From contig JAWNGF010000001.1 of assembly GCA_037039685.1 (NCBI GenBank), forward strand, positions 3,534,001 through 3,598,000: a DNA stretch of 64,000 nucleotides, written 5' to 3'. The position numbers and the translations under genes were made by a program. Position 1 is the first letter of the stretch; the number at the start of each line of letters is the position of its first letter. This document shows positions 35,380 through 47,100 of the stretch, one piece after another. The notes under the pieces were generated by a model that saw only the letters and a list, made by a program, of their open reading frames with translations, made no database searches and had not been told where the DNA came from. The DNA comes from Ceratobasidium sp. AG-K (taxonomy: Eukaryota; Basidiomycota; Agaricomycetes; Cantharellales; Ceratobasidiaceae).

Positions 35380-36805
35380 GTTTCACTCCCAGGTTGGCAT
35401 TTTCGTCGTATATTGTGTGATTAGATGTTGTAGAACTTTGAGATGCTTGTATACACACTGTTTTCCAGATTATATCATCATCTTGATTTCCCAAGATTCA
35501 TGCATTGCCATACCTTGCTTGAGGGTAGATGGGACGTCAACGTGGGGAACACTAAAGGTATTCTGGACAAACCCACCGCCTAGCAACTAATCCAGTCTTT
35601 TCATCTGGTCCAGAATGGAGTTGGATTGATTGTCTTACTGAAAGGCCGTTTCGAGCCAGGGAAATGTGTTGATTTATCTAGATATATGCGCCATTGTAGT
35701 ACACAAATTACACCCATTATTCCCAAGGACACAGTGGGGGCGGGGCAATCTCAGGAGGTTTGTTGAGTTTTCGAGTTAAGATTGCTGATGTTATACCCGG
35801 CTCCATTGAGGATGGAATCAGTTCTGGACCCGGAAAAATCCGACATGACAATCTACGATTACCAACACATGACGCGCGATGGGATCAGGGCTCAAGTAGG
35901 CAGACAAGCCATTTATTGCTCGAATAGATAAGATAGCATTAATTAGGCAACGATAGTACCGCCCAAGCTGATAGTAAACTGGTTCATCTTTTAGCTTTAC
36001 TCCGCAAACTTGCCGGTCAGTGAGGTGGGCTGGAGGGCCTGTATACCAGGGTTGTGCTCAGCAAAAATCTAAAATGCTGCTGAGCGCTCCGCAGGCTCCA
36101 GAGCACCCCCGAGCATTTTCGATTTTTGCTGAGTGCAAGGGAATCTTGAGCTTGACGCTGATCATCAACGTCTTCCACTTTTGAATGGGCGTTGAATTGA
36201 ATGGTTCGAACCGTTCGATAGATTTACAATATATGGTCGCTGGATCCAACCAAAGGGTCCCCCTCACCATAAGAGCATCACCCCTGGACTAGAGGCTAGA
36301 TGCACTCAGGTTAGGATGCTTAAGCCCAGGCGTAAGTGGCTGGCGCTTATGGTAAAAGTACTGTTGCGTGTGATTGTCTTTTATAGATCAGGCTTCCTCT
36401 TTTCTCTCTCCTGTCTAACCTAACCTAGGTGCCGGTAGACATTCAACAGGCTCCAACACGACCGCCAAAAAAACGCGGGTAACCACGTTTTGTATGCCGC
36501 ATCAGATCTCGCCCATCATCGTGCCTTTGCGAACACAAGTTGCGCGAGCAACCTGCCTTCAAGAAGATAGTAGGGGCGTCAGAGCTAGCACAAATACCAC
36601 ACATGCATTGAGTCTCCATGAATCTATGGATCTTGGGTGCTCGTATTCTGGCCCTAACTGTTTTCGATTGATCGGAGCCTTTCCGTGACTTCCGTTTCCG
36701 AGATATTCTCAGACTTAAACGGAGCATAGATGCGTCCGTCGAGGTGTTGAATAGCCCCTTCTCTTTCCATAAGTATCGTCGTCACTCCAAGTCCTTCATT
36801 TATCC
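35380..36805. other. Spacer between paralogues C and D, with a hairpin repeat
   Basis: About 1.4 kb with no supportable exon, the longest non-coding gap in the array. It contains the 25-bp-arm inverted repeat at 36054-36136 and a palindromic GGTTCGAACC at about 36202. A mobile-element remnant is possible. The right end should hold the paralogue D promoter. Confidence 0.45.
36054..36136. repeat. Imperfect inverted repeat (MITE-like or hairpin)
   Basis: The left arm 36054-36078 and the reverse complement of the right arm 36112-36136 match at 22 of 25 bases, sharing CTCAGCAAAAATC and AAAATGCT. A 33-nt GC-rich loop separates them. No open frame and no clear target-site duplication were seen. It could be a small inverted-repeat element, the end of a larger element, or a transcribed hairpin. 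Confidence 0.65.
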
Positions 36806-38691
36806 ATGCTATCAGGTTCTGGGTATCGAGATTCAAAAGCTAATCAGCCCTTTCAATCACTCTCAGAGCCCAGCTTGCACTTGGAGCTGGGAAAAGAGAC
36901 CGAGCGTCCCAAACCCAGAAGATATGTCGCCGCTACTTTGTTCCTCCGGGCCAGAGCTAGGGCGATAATTCGGTTGTCGGTTTTGGGCACTGTCGCGTAC
37001 TTTCTGGCACTGATTAGTATACAGCTGAATGCCCCAAAGCTGGTGGTAGAAACAGAGTGTCCAGTGAGGGTAGCACCCAAGCTCAACGTTCCCACAGCAG
37101 TTATGACCCAGACCGTCACAGTCGAAGCGATTCTACCGCAGGCAACCAAGGGTAGTGCCAGTGTCCTATTTAATTCCAGTGGTACAGCGACTTTTAGAGG
37201 TCACATGTTTGAATCTTCACGCTCAAAATATAATCTATGCTGAACTCACCTTCAGAAAATCTACTACCATCTACCAAATATGTGACTACCTTCTTATTTG
37301 CTGGCTTCACAAACCAGTTTATGGAGATCACAAGCCTCATCTACTTGGCACTCCTGACGAGCCGAGTGCCTATCATACCTGCTTTCCTACCCGATCATTT
37401 TGGCTCGTTGAGAGATACCGCACCCATCAAGTTTGGAGATATATTCGATCTCCCATACCTTATAGGCAAGTTAGGGTTTCCCCTTGCTGAATGGCATGAT
37501 TTAAAGCAAACGAGGAGCGACTTTGAGGAGAGAGGAGGGACCAAGTCTGCTGCGGAGAAGCTTGGCTGTTGGAGCGTATCAGCTGGAAACCAGGCATCCG
37601 GTGGGATGCCCAGTAACTCAGACTCTCCACGGGTGTATGAATTAGGTGAGTGAGAGCGTTACACTCTGTTCATCTTCAGCTGATCACCACATCGTTAGAT
37701 GTCTCATGGACGCCCGTGCCTTCTACATTCACACTCACCCACGGTGCCGATCCAAACACAAACATGTGGTCTATATGGGCGCTCGCCTCACTCGGATTTG
37801 CTAAGACGCGAGCACGGGTACTTCCTGGCGAGTTTTCGAAATCCTTGCCTTTGCGCGACGGATCTGGCCAAACGCTTGAACCAGACCAGCAGCTGTTATG
37901 TTTTGATTTGTTGTACTGGACCGGTGTGGTCGAGCCGTACCCAGCAGGTGATGTAAGTGAGCTCTAAAATGTTACAGTGGTGCGATACGCAACTTACACA
38001 CATGCCGTTTGAAGTTCTTTGCCGATTATTCTCCTTATTGGAACCGGATTGCGATACACATGCGCTGGAAGCATTCGTTGGCGGACCTTGCAGAGCAATA
38101 CCTCCGTCACTATTTTCAAGTTCAGCACTCTGATCCGATTCCTCTGGTATGTAGTCGGTGAATGACGTGCATCCAGAGGCGATGAGCTAACGATACACCA
38201 ATAGTTCATCTCAGTCCATGTTAGGCACACTGACTTTGGGGCAGGCTGTAAGGACGAGAATGGTATAATCAGGGACGGTTGCTTCGCTCCGATTACTGCC
38301 TACGAACAAAAGGTCAACGAGGTAAAAGGGAGATTACAATCCCGCAAAGGTCTCGATGTCCTGAAAGTCATTGTTAGCTCAGATGAGCCTGACCCTAAGT
38401 GGTGGGATCAGGTCGCTGCGCTTGGTCCCGAGTGGGGTTGGATTAATCATACGATCGAGAACACGGTTGAAAGATATGGAAAATGGTATTTGAATAAAGT
38501 GACTATATGCGAGGTAATTTTTTACTGATAGATGTCGCCCTGTTCCATATAGGTTCCCGCTCCTTTTAGACACCGTGATCCAATCGATGGGCCAAGGATT
38601 TGTGGGCACGGGCCAGAGCACAATGTCAGAGCTTGCCCGAAAGCGTGTAGAGGACTGGCATGACGGAGAGTCGGATGCTGTTCGTTGGTGA
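36806..38691 (+). CDS. O-fucosyltransferase-like type II membrane protein, paralogue D, variant motif
   Basis: Fourth copy. It starts MLSGSGYRDSKANQPF and has a membrane anchor (RLSVLGTVAYFLALISIQL). Its stem is longer than in B and C, ending in NSSGTATFR. Conserved blocks are ENLLPSTKYVTTFLFAGFTN, KFGDIFDLPYLIG, EKLGCWSVSAGN, LLCFDLLYWTG, FISVHVRHTDF and VIVSSDEPD. Two things differ. The GTD-x-STMS motif of the other copies is GTGQSTMS, so the Asp is lost. The protein also stops at VRW, about eight residues short of the shared GADNH/Y end. All exons are otherwise open. The changes may alter or abolish activity. The third exon keeps the family's TFTLTHGADPNTN. Confidence 0.74.
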
Positions 38692-38986
38692 GATCTGGAT
38701 TCGAAGCCTCGAGATTTGCCATCCAACTCTTGTATCAGCGGCTGAAGTTTGATGTGTGTATTATATTTAGCATTTGTGGCCCTTTCCTCTCCTCAAATCA
38801 CTCAGCGCGAGGCTCATTCGTACCTCCAGTAAATTACTTTATCGTTCTACATGGCAGCAACTAGCCCAGTGCTAGACATCCACACGATGTGAAATAAGAC
38901 TTGGCCTCGGGTTTTTCCAATCAACTTCGTCCCACCTAGATGCGAGCAACGCTGGGTTTTAGTCCATTAAGGATGAACCGGTTCAC

Positions 38987-39959
38987 TCACGCGCAGTATA
39001 CTTTTGGTAACTTATCATAATGTAGCTCGGGGTAGTGCTTCACGATAGTTTCGATGAGCAGATCATAGAGGATCTAAGTAAACGTGGGTCAGTGATTCGG
39101 GCAATGGGTGGAAAAGTGATCGCACCTTGTAAGATTTCTCATTGCAATGTAACCCATCGGGTAGCAGGCCTTCGAGGCCCTTTTCCGTCTCTCCAGCCTC
39201 TTTCCACAGAGCGGACCACAGGTCCACGACAGGAAGCCCGCGTTTCTTTCCGACGTCTATGACCGCTTCAGCGTAAGCCTTTGTCGTATCACAATTCCGA
39301 TCAGGAGAGATAGGAGGGGCTCGGGAAGCGAGCTCCGCGCTGCGCTGCGTCGCATTGATTGGGGGCGCTGTCACTAGGATAACCCGGGTTGAAGGGGAGT
39401 ACCATGGGGATGATGGCGAGGTAGGCATATCGATAATGGTGTTGAGGTTCTTGCTAAACTTTCGCAGAGGAACCTTGTGCACAACAAGTGAGTATACCTC
39501 CATTAAGGGGGCTGTTCCACCTACGTGCTGGGGGCTCTGCTCAAGGCACGCATCATTGGCACCTACGAACTCGACGTCAGCTAGGGATATATAAGGCATA
39601 TATACTATGCGATTCACCGAACCAGATCACTAATAGTTTAACTTTGGGGACTAGCGATTGCACTTCCGATTTCGCGAAGCACTAAGTAAATGAGCAAGGT
39701 AGCGCAGACTATACACCCAGTTATACGTACTTCCTCGAATACTGGGATGGCCCAATCGGTGTTGTATCCAGATAGCCCGCGGTTTATGACGTCTAGCTTG
39801 CGTGCATATACATAGGAAAGTCGTTGCGCAAATCCTCCTGCGCATATTGTTTGAGTGGAGTTGCAGTAAGCAAGTTGGACTAGACTAACCAGGCTCCCAT
39901 CCGCCTTGAGTTAATGAGTCTCCCAGGAGCATTATACAGTCTAGCACGTTAGCGGCCAT
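38987..39959 (-). CDS. GDSL/SGNH hydrolase, isoamyl acetate esterase (IAH1) type
   Basis: A small serine esterase of the IAH1 branch of SGNH hydrolases, probably soluble and cytosolic because no signal peptide is present. Block I is LLGDSLTQGGWEPG, with the nucleophile Ser in GDS. Block III is GANDA near 39555. Block V is LPDGLHCN, with the catalytic Asp and His, near 39145. The start at 39959 gives MAANVLDCIML; a longer open frame upstream is not part of the family. About four short introns are present, the last at 39073-39125 before the final exon ILYDLLIETIV ending YCA. Known family members hydrolyse acetate esters; substrate here is unproven. Confidence 0.85.
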
Positions 39960-40633
39960 TATGGGTGGCGGAGATAGGTATGATTTTAGCTCGCAAGATG
40001 GCTCTGATAAGTAGTCAAAACAACACCAAACCCGGGGCGCTTGTGTCACCAAAAGCGTACATCTTCCGTGGGGCAGGATCCCCTTATATGCTGCAATCAA
40101 ACAGATCCACATTGTGTAAAGTGAGATAAGTTGTAGCATATAGGCGTATGTATGTCCTCAACTAATATGAATTGTTCGATATTTTACTCTGAATCTTAGA
40201 TTGTGGCCAACCTGGAATAGGCTACAGCCGTAGCCCGGGATTGCATTGTGAACTTCCCTCATCTGGAAGAGTCCCAGGCCTATCGTATAGCTACTGGGTG
40301 GGCTGAGATAAAAACATAGTGACCATTGCAAGGTTCGAACTAGCGACCTCATCCGCTCGAGTATGTGAAGGATGCGTGATAACCAACTACACCAAACGGC
40401 CTTAGAGAAACGGCCCGAAAAAAACCCTCCTAACTCCACTTGTAAATAAAACTATAAGGCTATAGTGCTATCATACTCCAGTTACGACTTGATACAGCTT
40501 TGCATATGTGGGAATCGAACTGATATAGCCGGAGGCCAATTGAACTTGGGCCAACTTCATCGGAAAGGAGTCCCCTGTCACGTGACGGAACACTGCTTCC
40601 TTTCCCCCACTGTCATCGGCATACTGTATCACT
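39960..40633. other. Intergenic region containing a tRNA gene
   Basis: Apart from the tRNA at 40320-40401, no supportable coding region is visible. The divergent promoters of the GDSL esterase and of the small complex I gene must lie here. Confidence 0.45.
40320..40401 (-). tRNA. tRNA-Val(CAC), intron-containing
   Basis: On the minus strand the 7-bp acceptor stem pairs GGCCGTT with AATGGTC (two G-T wobbles), with discriminator A. The D arm contains the A-box TGGTGTAGTTGG. The anticodon stem pairs CATCC with GGATG; the loop reads TTCACA and then C after an 8-nt insert (TACTCGAG) at the standard intron position after base 37, giving anticodon CAC. The T arm is GCTAG-TTCGAAC-CTTGC, the B-box, with one T-T mismatch. 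A TTTTT Pol III terminator follows within ten bases. Everything fits a functional tRNA; the T-stem mismatch leaves slight doubt. No CCA is encoded, as in eukaryotes. Confidence 0.8.
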
Positions 40634-41094
40634 ATGGCTGGAGATCACAGTGATTATTTTCGATAATGCTTCATGTTAAAGACTAACCAGTATACTTCTC
40701 GTAGATACGCTTAAAGTAAGCTGGTGGTCAAATAGGTCGTTATGTTGACTTATATATTGCTGCAGTTTGACCCCGCTATTGAGAGATGGGGAGCAATGGT
40801 CAGTAAAGCCAGCGGGTTGGCCCATTATTCATACTCAAACGTCTCTTCTACTCACAGAGGGATAACTTGTGGAAAGGATTCCGGATGACTCCTTATGCGG
40901 CTCCGCGAGTGACACTCTGGCTAGGCCTCGTCCCCCTTGGTGTGGGAGCTATGGCTACGTTCCTTGATGTAGGTGTGGTTCTACATTGCTCGCTATGATT
41001 CCTAAGTTGTTCATCCACGCAGACTAAAATCGAATGGGGCGGGAAGCGCAAAGGCGAATCATTGCTTAGGAAGCCTGCGACTACTACCGAATGA
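40634..41094 (+). CDS. Complex I accessory subunit, NDUFB4/B15-like
   Basis: A protein of about 80 residues resembling the fungal homologue of NDUFB4 of mitochondrial NADH:ubiquinone oxidoreductase. It contains FDPAIERWGAMRDNLWKGFR, a single membrane segment (VTLWLGLVPLGVGAMATFL), and the C-terminal block EWGGKRKGESLLRK. Five exons are needed: 40634-40649, an 11-nt microexon 40705-40715, 40766-40798, 40858-40968 and 41023-41094. The joined start reads MAGDHNTLKFDPAIERW. The microexon lies between a TCTCGTAG acceptor and a GTAAGC donor and is the only arrangement that keeps frame; its first donor, GTGATT, is weak. The family call is strong for the middle and end and weaker for the N-terminal exons. 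Confidence 0.75.
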
Positions 41095-41188
41095 GCATGC
41101 GTGCATTTGTACGAATTATAAACCTTTGTTACAAACGAAAATCCCTCGATAGCGACATGGCCAGAGCAAATACATATACATATACAAA

Positions 41189-44100
41189 TTAACGCTGCTT
41201 AATAGAGTCCATAAAATTATCCAGGCCAAGACCAGAGTATTCATCTTCGCCAGGCAGATCTTCAAGCCCTTCGAGGATGTGTTTCTGCGAAACTGAGCCT
41301 CCCGCTGCTGCTTTTTTCTCTTCTCGCTTCTTTTTGGCGGCGGCTGCGTCTTCTTCTTCGCTGGTGCGTTTGAATAAGTCGAGCACTTGATCCGTATCCA
41401 TCGAAGCGAGTCCTGAATTCTGCTGTGTGATGATAGAGTTGGCAATATTTAATTTGAACCGTTGCAAACTAAACAACAAGTGATTAATCTCAGTGGGGTG
41501 TGGATGAGGTTAAGGACGTACCCCATGATCTTCTCCTCCAGAGTCCCCTTGGTAATTAGACGATATACGTTTACAACTTTCTTCTGACCTAGTCGGTGAG
41601 CGCGATCCATGGCTTGAAGATCCTTCATAGGGTTCCAGTCATGTTCCACGAATATAACGGTGTCGGCACCGGTAAGGGTGAGTCCAAGTCCTCCAACACT
41701 GGTAGTGAGGAGTAGGCAGTCAATACTTGGGTCCGAATTGAACGTTTGCACGACACCATGACGTTGGCTGGCTGGCGTCGACCCATCTAGTCTCATGTAA
41801 GTTACAGTCGGCATCAGCGCACGGAAGAGATCTTCTTCAATAATATCCAGCATTTGTCGCATCTGACAAAAGATGAGAACTCGGTGCTGAGAGGTGATAG
41901 AATCAGTCTCTTCTCCGGACTTGAGGGTCTCGCCGTCGTCGCCTGGCGCCGCCCCAATGCCACAATCGCTGAGGAGTTGTCTTGCGAAGATTGTTAGCAT
42001 AACACGTTAATACGCTGGAACCAGTACTTACCTCAAAGCGAGCAACTTGGGTGCATGGCGCACGTCGCGGATGCCCTTGGATCCCGTCTCACCCTTGATT
42101 GCGAACTGACTGACGAGCGACGCCTGGTCGGCGGCGTCCTTAACCACCAAGGAAGGGTGATTACACAGCTTTCGTAGGTATTGAAGTGACTGGAACACAT
42201 GCTGCTGGTTGACGTTTGCGGAGCTGGTAGCCTTGACCATTCCCTGAGACATATCGCCAGCCTGAGACTTGGAAAAAGTGTCGTAAAGATGCTTTTGCAT
42301 TTCTGACAACTCGCAGTAGTGGTCTTGAATGATTTTGGGGGGCAAATCATTGAGTACCTGTTCCTTCAGTCGGCGAAGAAGGAAGGGTAACACTTGTTTA
42401 TGCAACGCCTCCAGGGCCAGGGTTGCTGCGAGTCTAGATTAGCGTCGGTATCTGGGGAATAGACTTTGATAACCCACCGGCTTCCCGCGTTTTGGCAGAT
42501 GCTTTAGCGTCCTTGTTCGCCAAAATGGGCTTGCCGAACCGCTCGTTGAACTGCTGCTCAGTTCCAAGGAACCCAGGCATCAGGAAATCAAACAAACTCC
42601 AGAGCTCCAGGACGTTATTCTGAATAGGTGTCCCAGACAACAACAGTCGGTGATGTGCGTTGATCATCTTCACAGCCTGCGTGATCTTTGTTCTGCCGTT
42701 CTTAATTTGGTGACCTTCGTCCAAGATGCAGTAGTGCCAGTTGAACTGAGTGAGGTTCGCAATGTCGTTGCGTACCGAGTCGTACGATGCTATCACCACA
42801 TCGTGATGTGGAATCTGGTCAACGAGCCGCTGGCGATCGCGGCTAGTGCCGACGTAGCGAAGGGCCTTGAGGTTATTCGTGTACTTGACGATTTCGGCAT
42901 ACCAATGCCCCGTGAGTGTCGTGGGGCAGATGATCAGAGACGGTATGTGTACCGCATCCGGGGATTGTGTTTTCCGGTAGCGTTCGGCTCGCTCGTGATG
43001 TTTGCTTGCCAGGATGCATATAGATTGAAGCGTCTTCCCAAGCCCCATGTCTGAAATCGAACGTGAGCACATATAGTTAGGCGTCAAAGCTCGGCTTACC
43101 ATCACACAGAATCCCGTGGAGCTGATACTTGGCGAGAAATGCAAGCCAGTTTACGCCTTCTTGTTGGTACTTGCGAAGTTCAACATTGAGTTTGATAGGG
43201 ATATCATATGGGGTGACTTTGGACCCATCGAGGAGCTGGGTCAAGAATTCACGCTCCGTCTCACGCTTTGCTAGTAGCTCTTGAGAGAAGCCCGGTGGGT
43301 CAGGCAGTCCAGCCTGCGGCGCGGTGAATACGTGGAACGACTTCGGTTGATGACTACTTACCTCGAGTGGCACCATTCGGACCAACGAAGCGAATGTGTT
43401 TGATGCAACATAGCGGCAATCGGTGTCGTTATCGCTCATCCGTCCCAGAACAGGGACGATGAGAAACAGCACATAGGGAAGAACCTTGAGATCTAGCTTT
43501 TGCACAATGTCTTCGGTCCACTTGTCAGTCCAACCAGACTACAGTGCTGCTTGAGAAGACTTACAATACATCAACTCGATAGTGCCCTGTCGGTTTTCCA
43601 ACACTGTGGTATCGCCCAAGTACGGCAGCACATGCTCGACGACAAATCGCATACCCTTGACCGTGACTGTACCACACAGTGTAGCAAGCGAGCGGGCCGC
43701 GGCCTGTCGGACGAGCGCATATTTGCTGCGCAGTGACTTAGCGATTGCCGGAAAGAGCTCGGCTACACGGTCATACAGGGACCCATCCAAGCTCGGAACC
43801 ACGATGTGCAAAACAGTCAGGCTGTCGATGACTTGCTGCCCAACCTCGTCGGATTTCTCAATCTTCTTGTCCCCGTCTGAATCTACTCAACGTGAGCTGA
43901 AGTACGTTTTATGGACATGAATACCTACCTTCCCCAAACACTTCTGTCAGCCCGCCGACCATCGAGTCCCACATTTGCTTCAAACGTGAGAACAATTCGG
44001 GTCCGAAGAGCTCTCCTAGTCGGGTGAGCGCCAATTGGGCACCACGTTTGACGATTCGCGCCTTGAGTATTTCGGGTGACTCATTGGCCTCCTCCTTGTT

Positions 44101-47100
44101 GCGGCCATGAGACTGGGACTTGGCCGACATCTGTTTGACCGTGAGCACGCCCGAGTGAACACGTCGGGACTGCGCGAACACCGGGGTCACATCCGTGTCC
44201 TGGCACACAAATGCGCAAAGGTTCTTGACAATCTTTTCGGCAGGCATGGCAACCAAGCCCGAGGACGGAGTCGTACAGTCTGAGACAAAGGTCGCGACAG
44301 CGTTCGCTGATCTCGTTTGGATATCCAGAATAGCTTCAAACTGTTCACTTTGTCAGTGGCATTCGGCGGACCCTCAACCGAGACCTACCTTAACACCATT
44401 CATAATGCTCCTGACAAGCGGATTCAGCTTGGATGGATACACCCGCAGTGCAATCAAAGCAGCCGCAACCGCCGCGCACACTCGTATATCCCACTGGCCC
44501 TTAACAACCCCATAGCGGTCAACTCCAACGACCAATCTCGAGCGTTTCTCTTCCAAGCCCACAATCTCCTTCTTCTTGCCTCTGGGCACGCTGGCCTTTA
44601 GGGCATCAAACATTTCGCCTGCGAACCGCTGCGCGAAAGCCACTGTAAATGCACCCTCTTGATTTCCCTCGGGGTCGATCCGATCCGGCAAGATGGGAAG
44701 TTTGGACGCTGGGACTTTGGCGTCCTCAGCAAAATGTTGGAGAAGTGTGCGACAGTCGAGCGCGAGTCCACGGAGATGGGTTCCCATTTCATGGTACGCG
44801 ACTGGACAATCTTGCTCGAGAATGGTAAGAAGGTGAGTAGAGCATTGGTGTGCGAGGGGGGAGGCTTTGGTGAGCGAGCTCTCGATGGATGTAGGCTGAG
44901 CAAGGGCCCATTCTTGCACAATCGTAGATGCAATGAAGCGTTGGTATGCGCTTGCAGATTGAAGAAAGTGAGGCAAGAGTTCGCCAAAGGTATGTTGTTG
45001 CAACTGCATCCGGACGGATTAGTCTCCCTTCCACCTTCAGATGTCGAGCACTTACCTCGTCGGGCCAGGCAGCCACCAACATTCCAATCGCTTTGGCGCC
45101 TCCCAGCCGGCCACGATAAATTACGTCCAGCCCCAACAAGCTCAAGTCCTGTTGCATCGCGTTCTTATCTACGTTATGTGCCTCTTCTCCCTTCCTAGTC
45201 GGATAGAAAAAGAAGGTTGGGTTTAAAGGTTCGCCGATGGGGGTCGCGAGCATGCACAGCCAGTTGTATACCACCTCATGCAAGAGCGGGACAAGTCTAC
45301 CCTCGGTGTGGATATACGAGACGGCGGTGGACCATACCGAAGCTGTGGCACGGCGAATGTCATCACGTTCTTCGAGGATGAGGTTTTGGAATAGGAGCTC
45401 GAAGACGGGTCGCGTGATCCAGTCTCGGGAGAGGGCAACTGGCTGGTTGGGGTCAGTTTTGATTTGGTCACCCGGCTCGGCCTCGGTTTTGTCCTTGGTG
45501 GTAGTTTCGGTGTCTTCTTTGACTGGGGCATTGACCTCGGCCTCTTCTTTAACCGTCGTTTCGGTATCTTCTACTGTGACTCCGACATCGACATCCTGGT
45601 TTACTTGACCATATTGTGCTCCACATGATCCCATAAACGTATTCAAGGTGTTGACAACTGCTAATCGCACGGCCGGAATCGTGTGCCTAAAAAATGGAAA
45701 GAGGGTAGGCGCCAAAGTCGATAAAGGTTGGCTGCGTGCAGGGTCGGAGAGGATCGCGATCACACTAGGTAGGGATACGAGTGTGCCTACAGAACATCCA
45801 GTCAGCTTTGAGTGCAAGTGGAGGGGAGACAGTGAATACCAAGGAGGTCCATGACTGCTCCGACACTCGACCCGAGATCGTCTTTCATTTCTTGAAGCGA
45901 TGACCATAAGACCTCAAGAACACCTGGGACGGCATCTGGAAGACGGGCTACTATCTCCGTTGCGATTGGTACGAGACAGGACGCGGCGACTGATCGAACG
46001 TCATCGTCGTTGTCTCCGAGTCTGTGTCAAACTTATGTTCAGGCAACGTGATGGAAAGAGAACGAACACGCACCCAATAAGCGCAGCACCCACCACGCCC
46101 TTCAGGATCTCACGCGCATCCTCCGTCTCAGAAGCGTCAACTAAATCCCGACGGACAGCGACTTCGTATTTTAACCCTAACAATCCGGCGTGGCGCACTT
46201 CCCAAACCACACCTGGGGCTAAACCTTTCGATCCGTTGGCCGATGTTGCCTTTACATCGTCCTGGCCAATCATCTGGAGTAGGATCGAGTGAACATGCAG
46301 AACCGAGCGCCGGGGCATGTGCAGCAAAAGCGCCGCAAGAGATTGCGAGACGGTTTCTCGAACAGGAGCGACGACCTGATCACTGACGAAATCGCCGAAA
46401 CGATCCAAGACAAATACACAGAGAAATTTAGCAGCGAGGGCGTTGCACCATGCTTCGTGAAGTAATGCATTTTCGTGCGCGGGTAAGTCGACTAGTTGAC
46501 CAGTTAGTGGAATTTAGTCTTGAACCTAAACTTGAGCCTACCTTTCATGCCACCCGCTCCACCTTGGACTTTGACTATCTCCCTCAAAGCCATCGCTGCA
46601 CCATGTCGGGCCTCCCACATCGGGCTAAACAAATCGAGCTCCAAGACACGAACGATACCTGCCCATACCCATTCCCCTTCGGCGGCCCGTAGGACAGTTG
46701 GCGACCCAGGTTCGTTCTTGGCAGAGACCTGGCCTCCCTTGGACGGGTCAATAATAACCTTAGTCTCGTCTGGAAGTTTGGACGGCGGAGGATTAGGAGA
46801 AACATGCGATGCAGAGCGGATCCGATGTGGCTGGGGGCCACCTTCGTCCGTCGATACCAGTCGAACCCTATGTTACGTTAGTACAAGGCAAGGACACGTG
46901 AAAGGGAGACGCACTTGCTCTCAGTCTGACCATTCCCTGGAGCATTCGTAGCTGCTACAAATGCACCATTCCCAGGTTTACGCTTCCTCTTGAGTCGATT
47001 GCGCTCCCTCGCTGACAGGCCGCTTAGATCTTCGTCCTGGACAGGTTCAGGAGCAGGCGCCGGGGCCGGGGCCGGAGTGGGAGTAGGAACAGAGGGGGTT

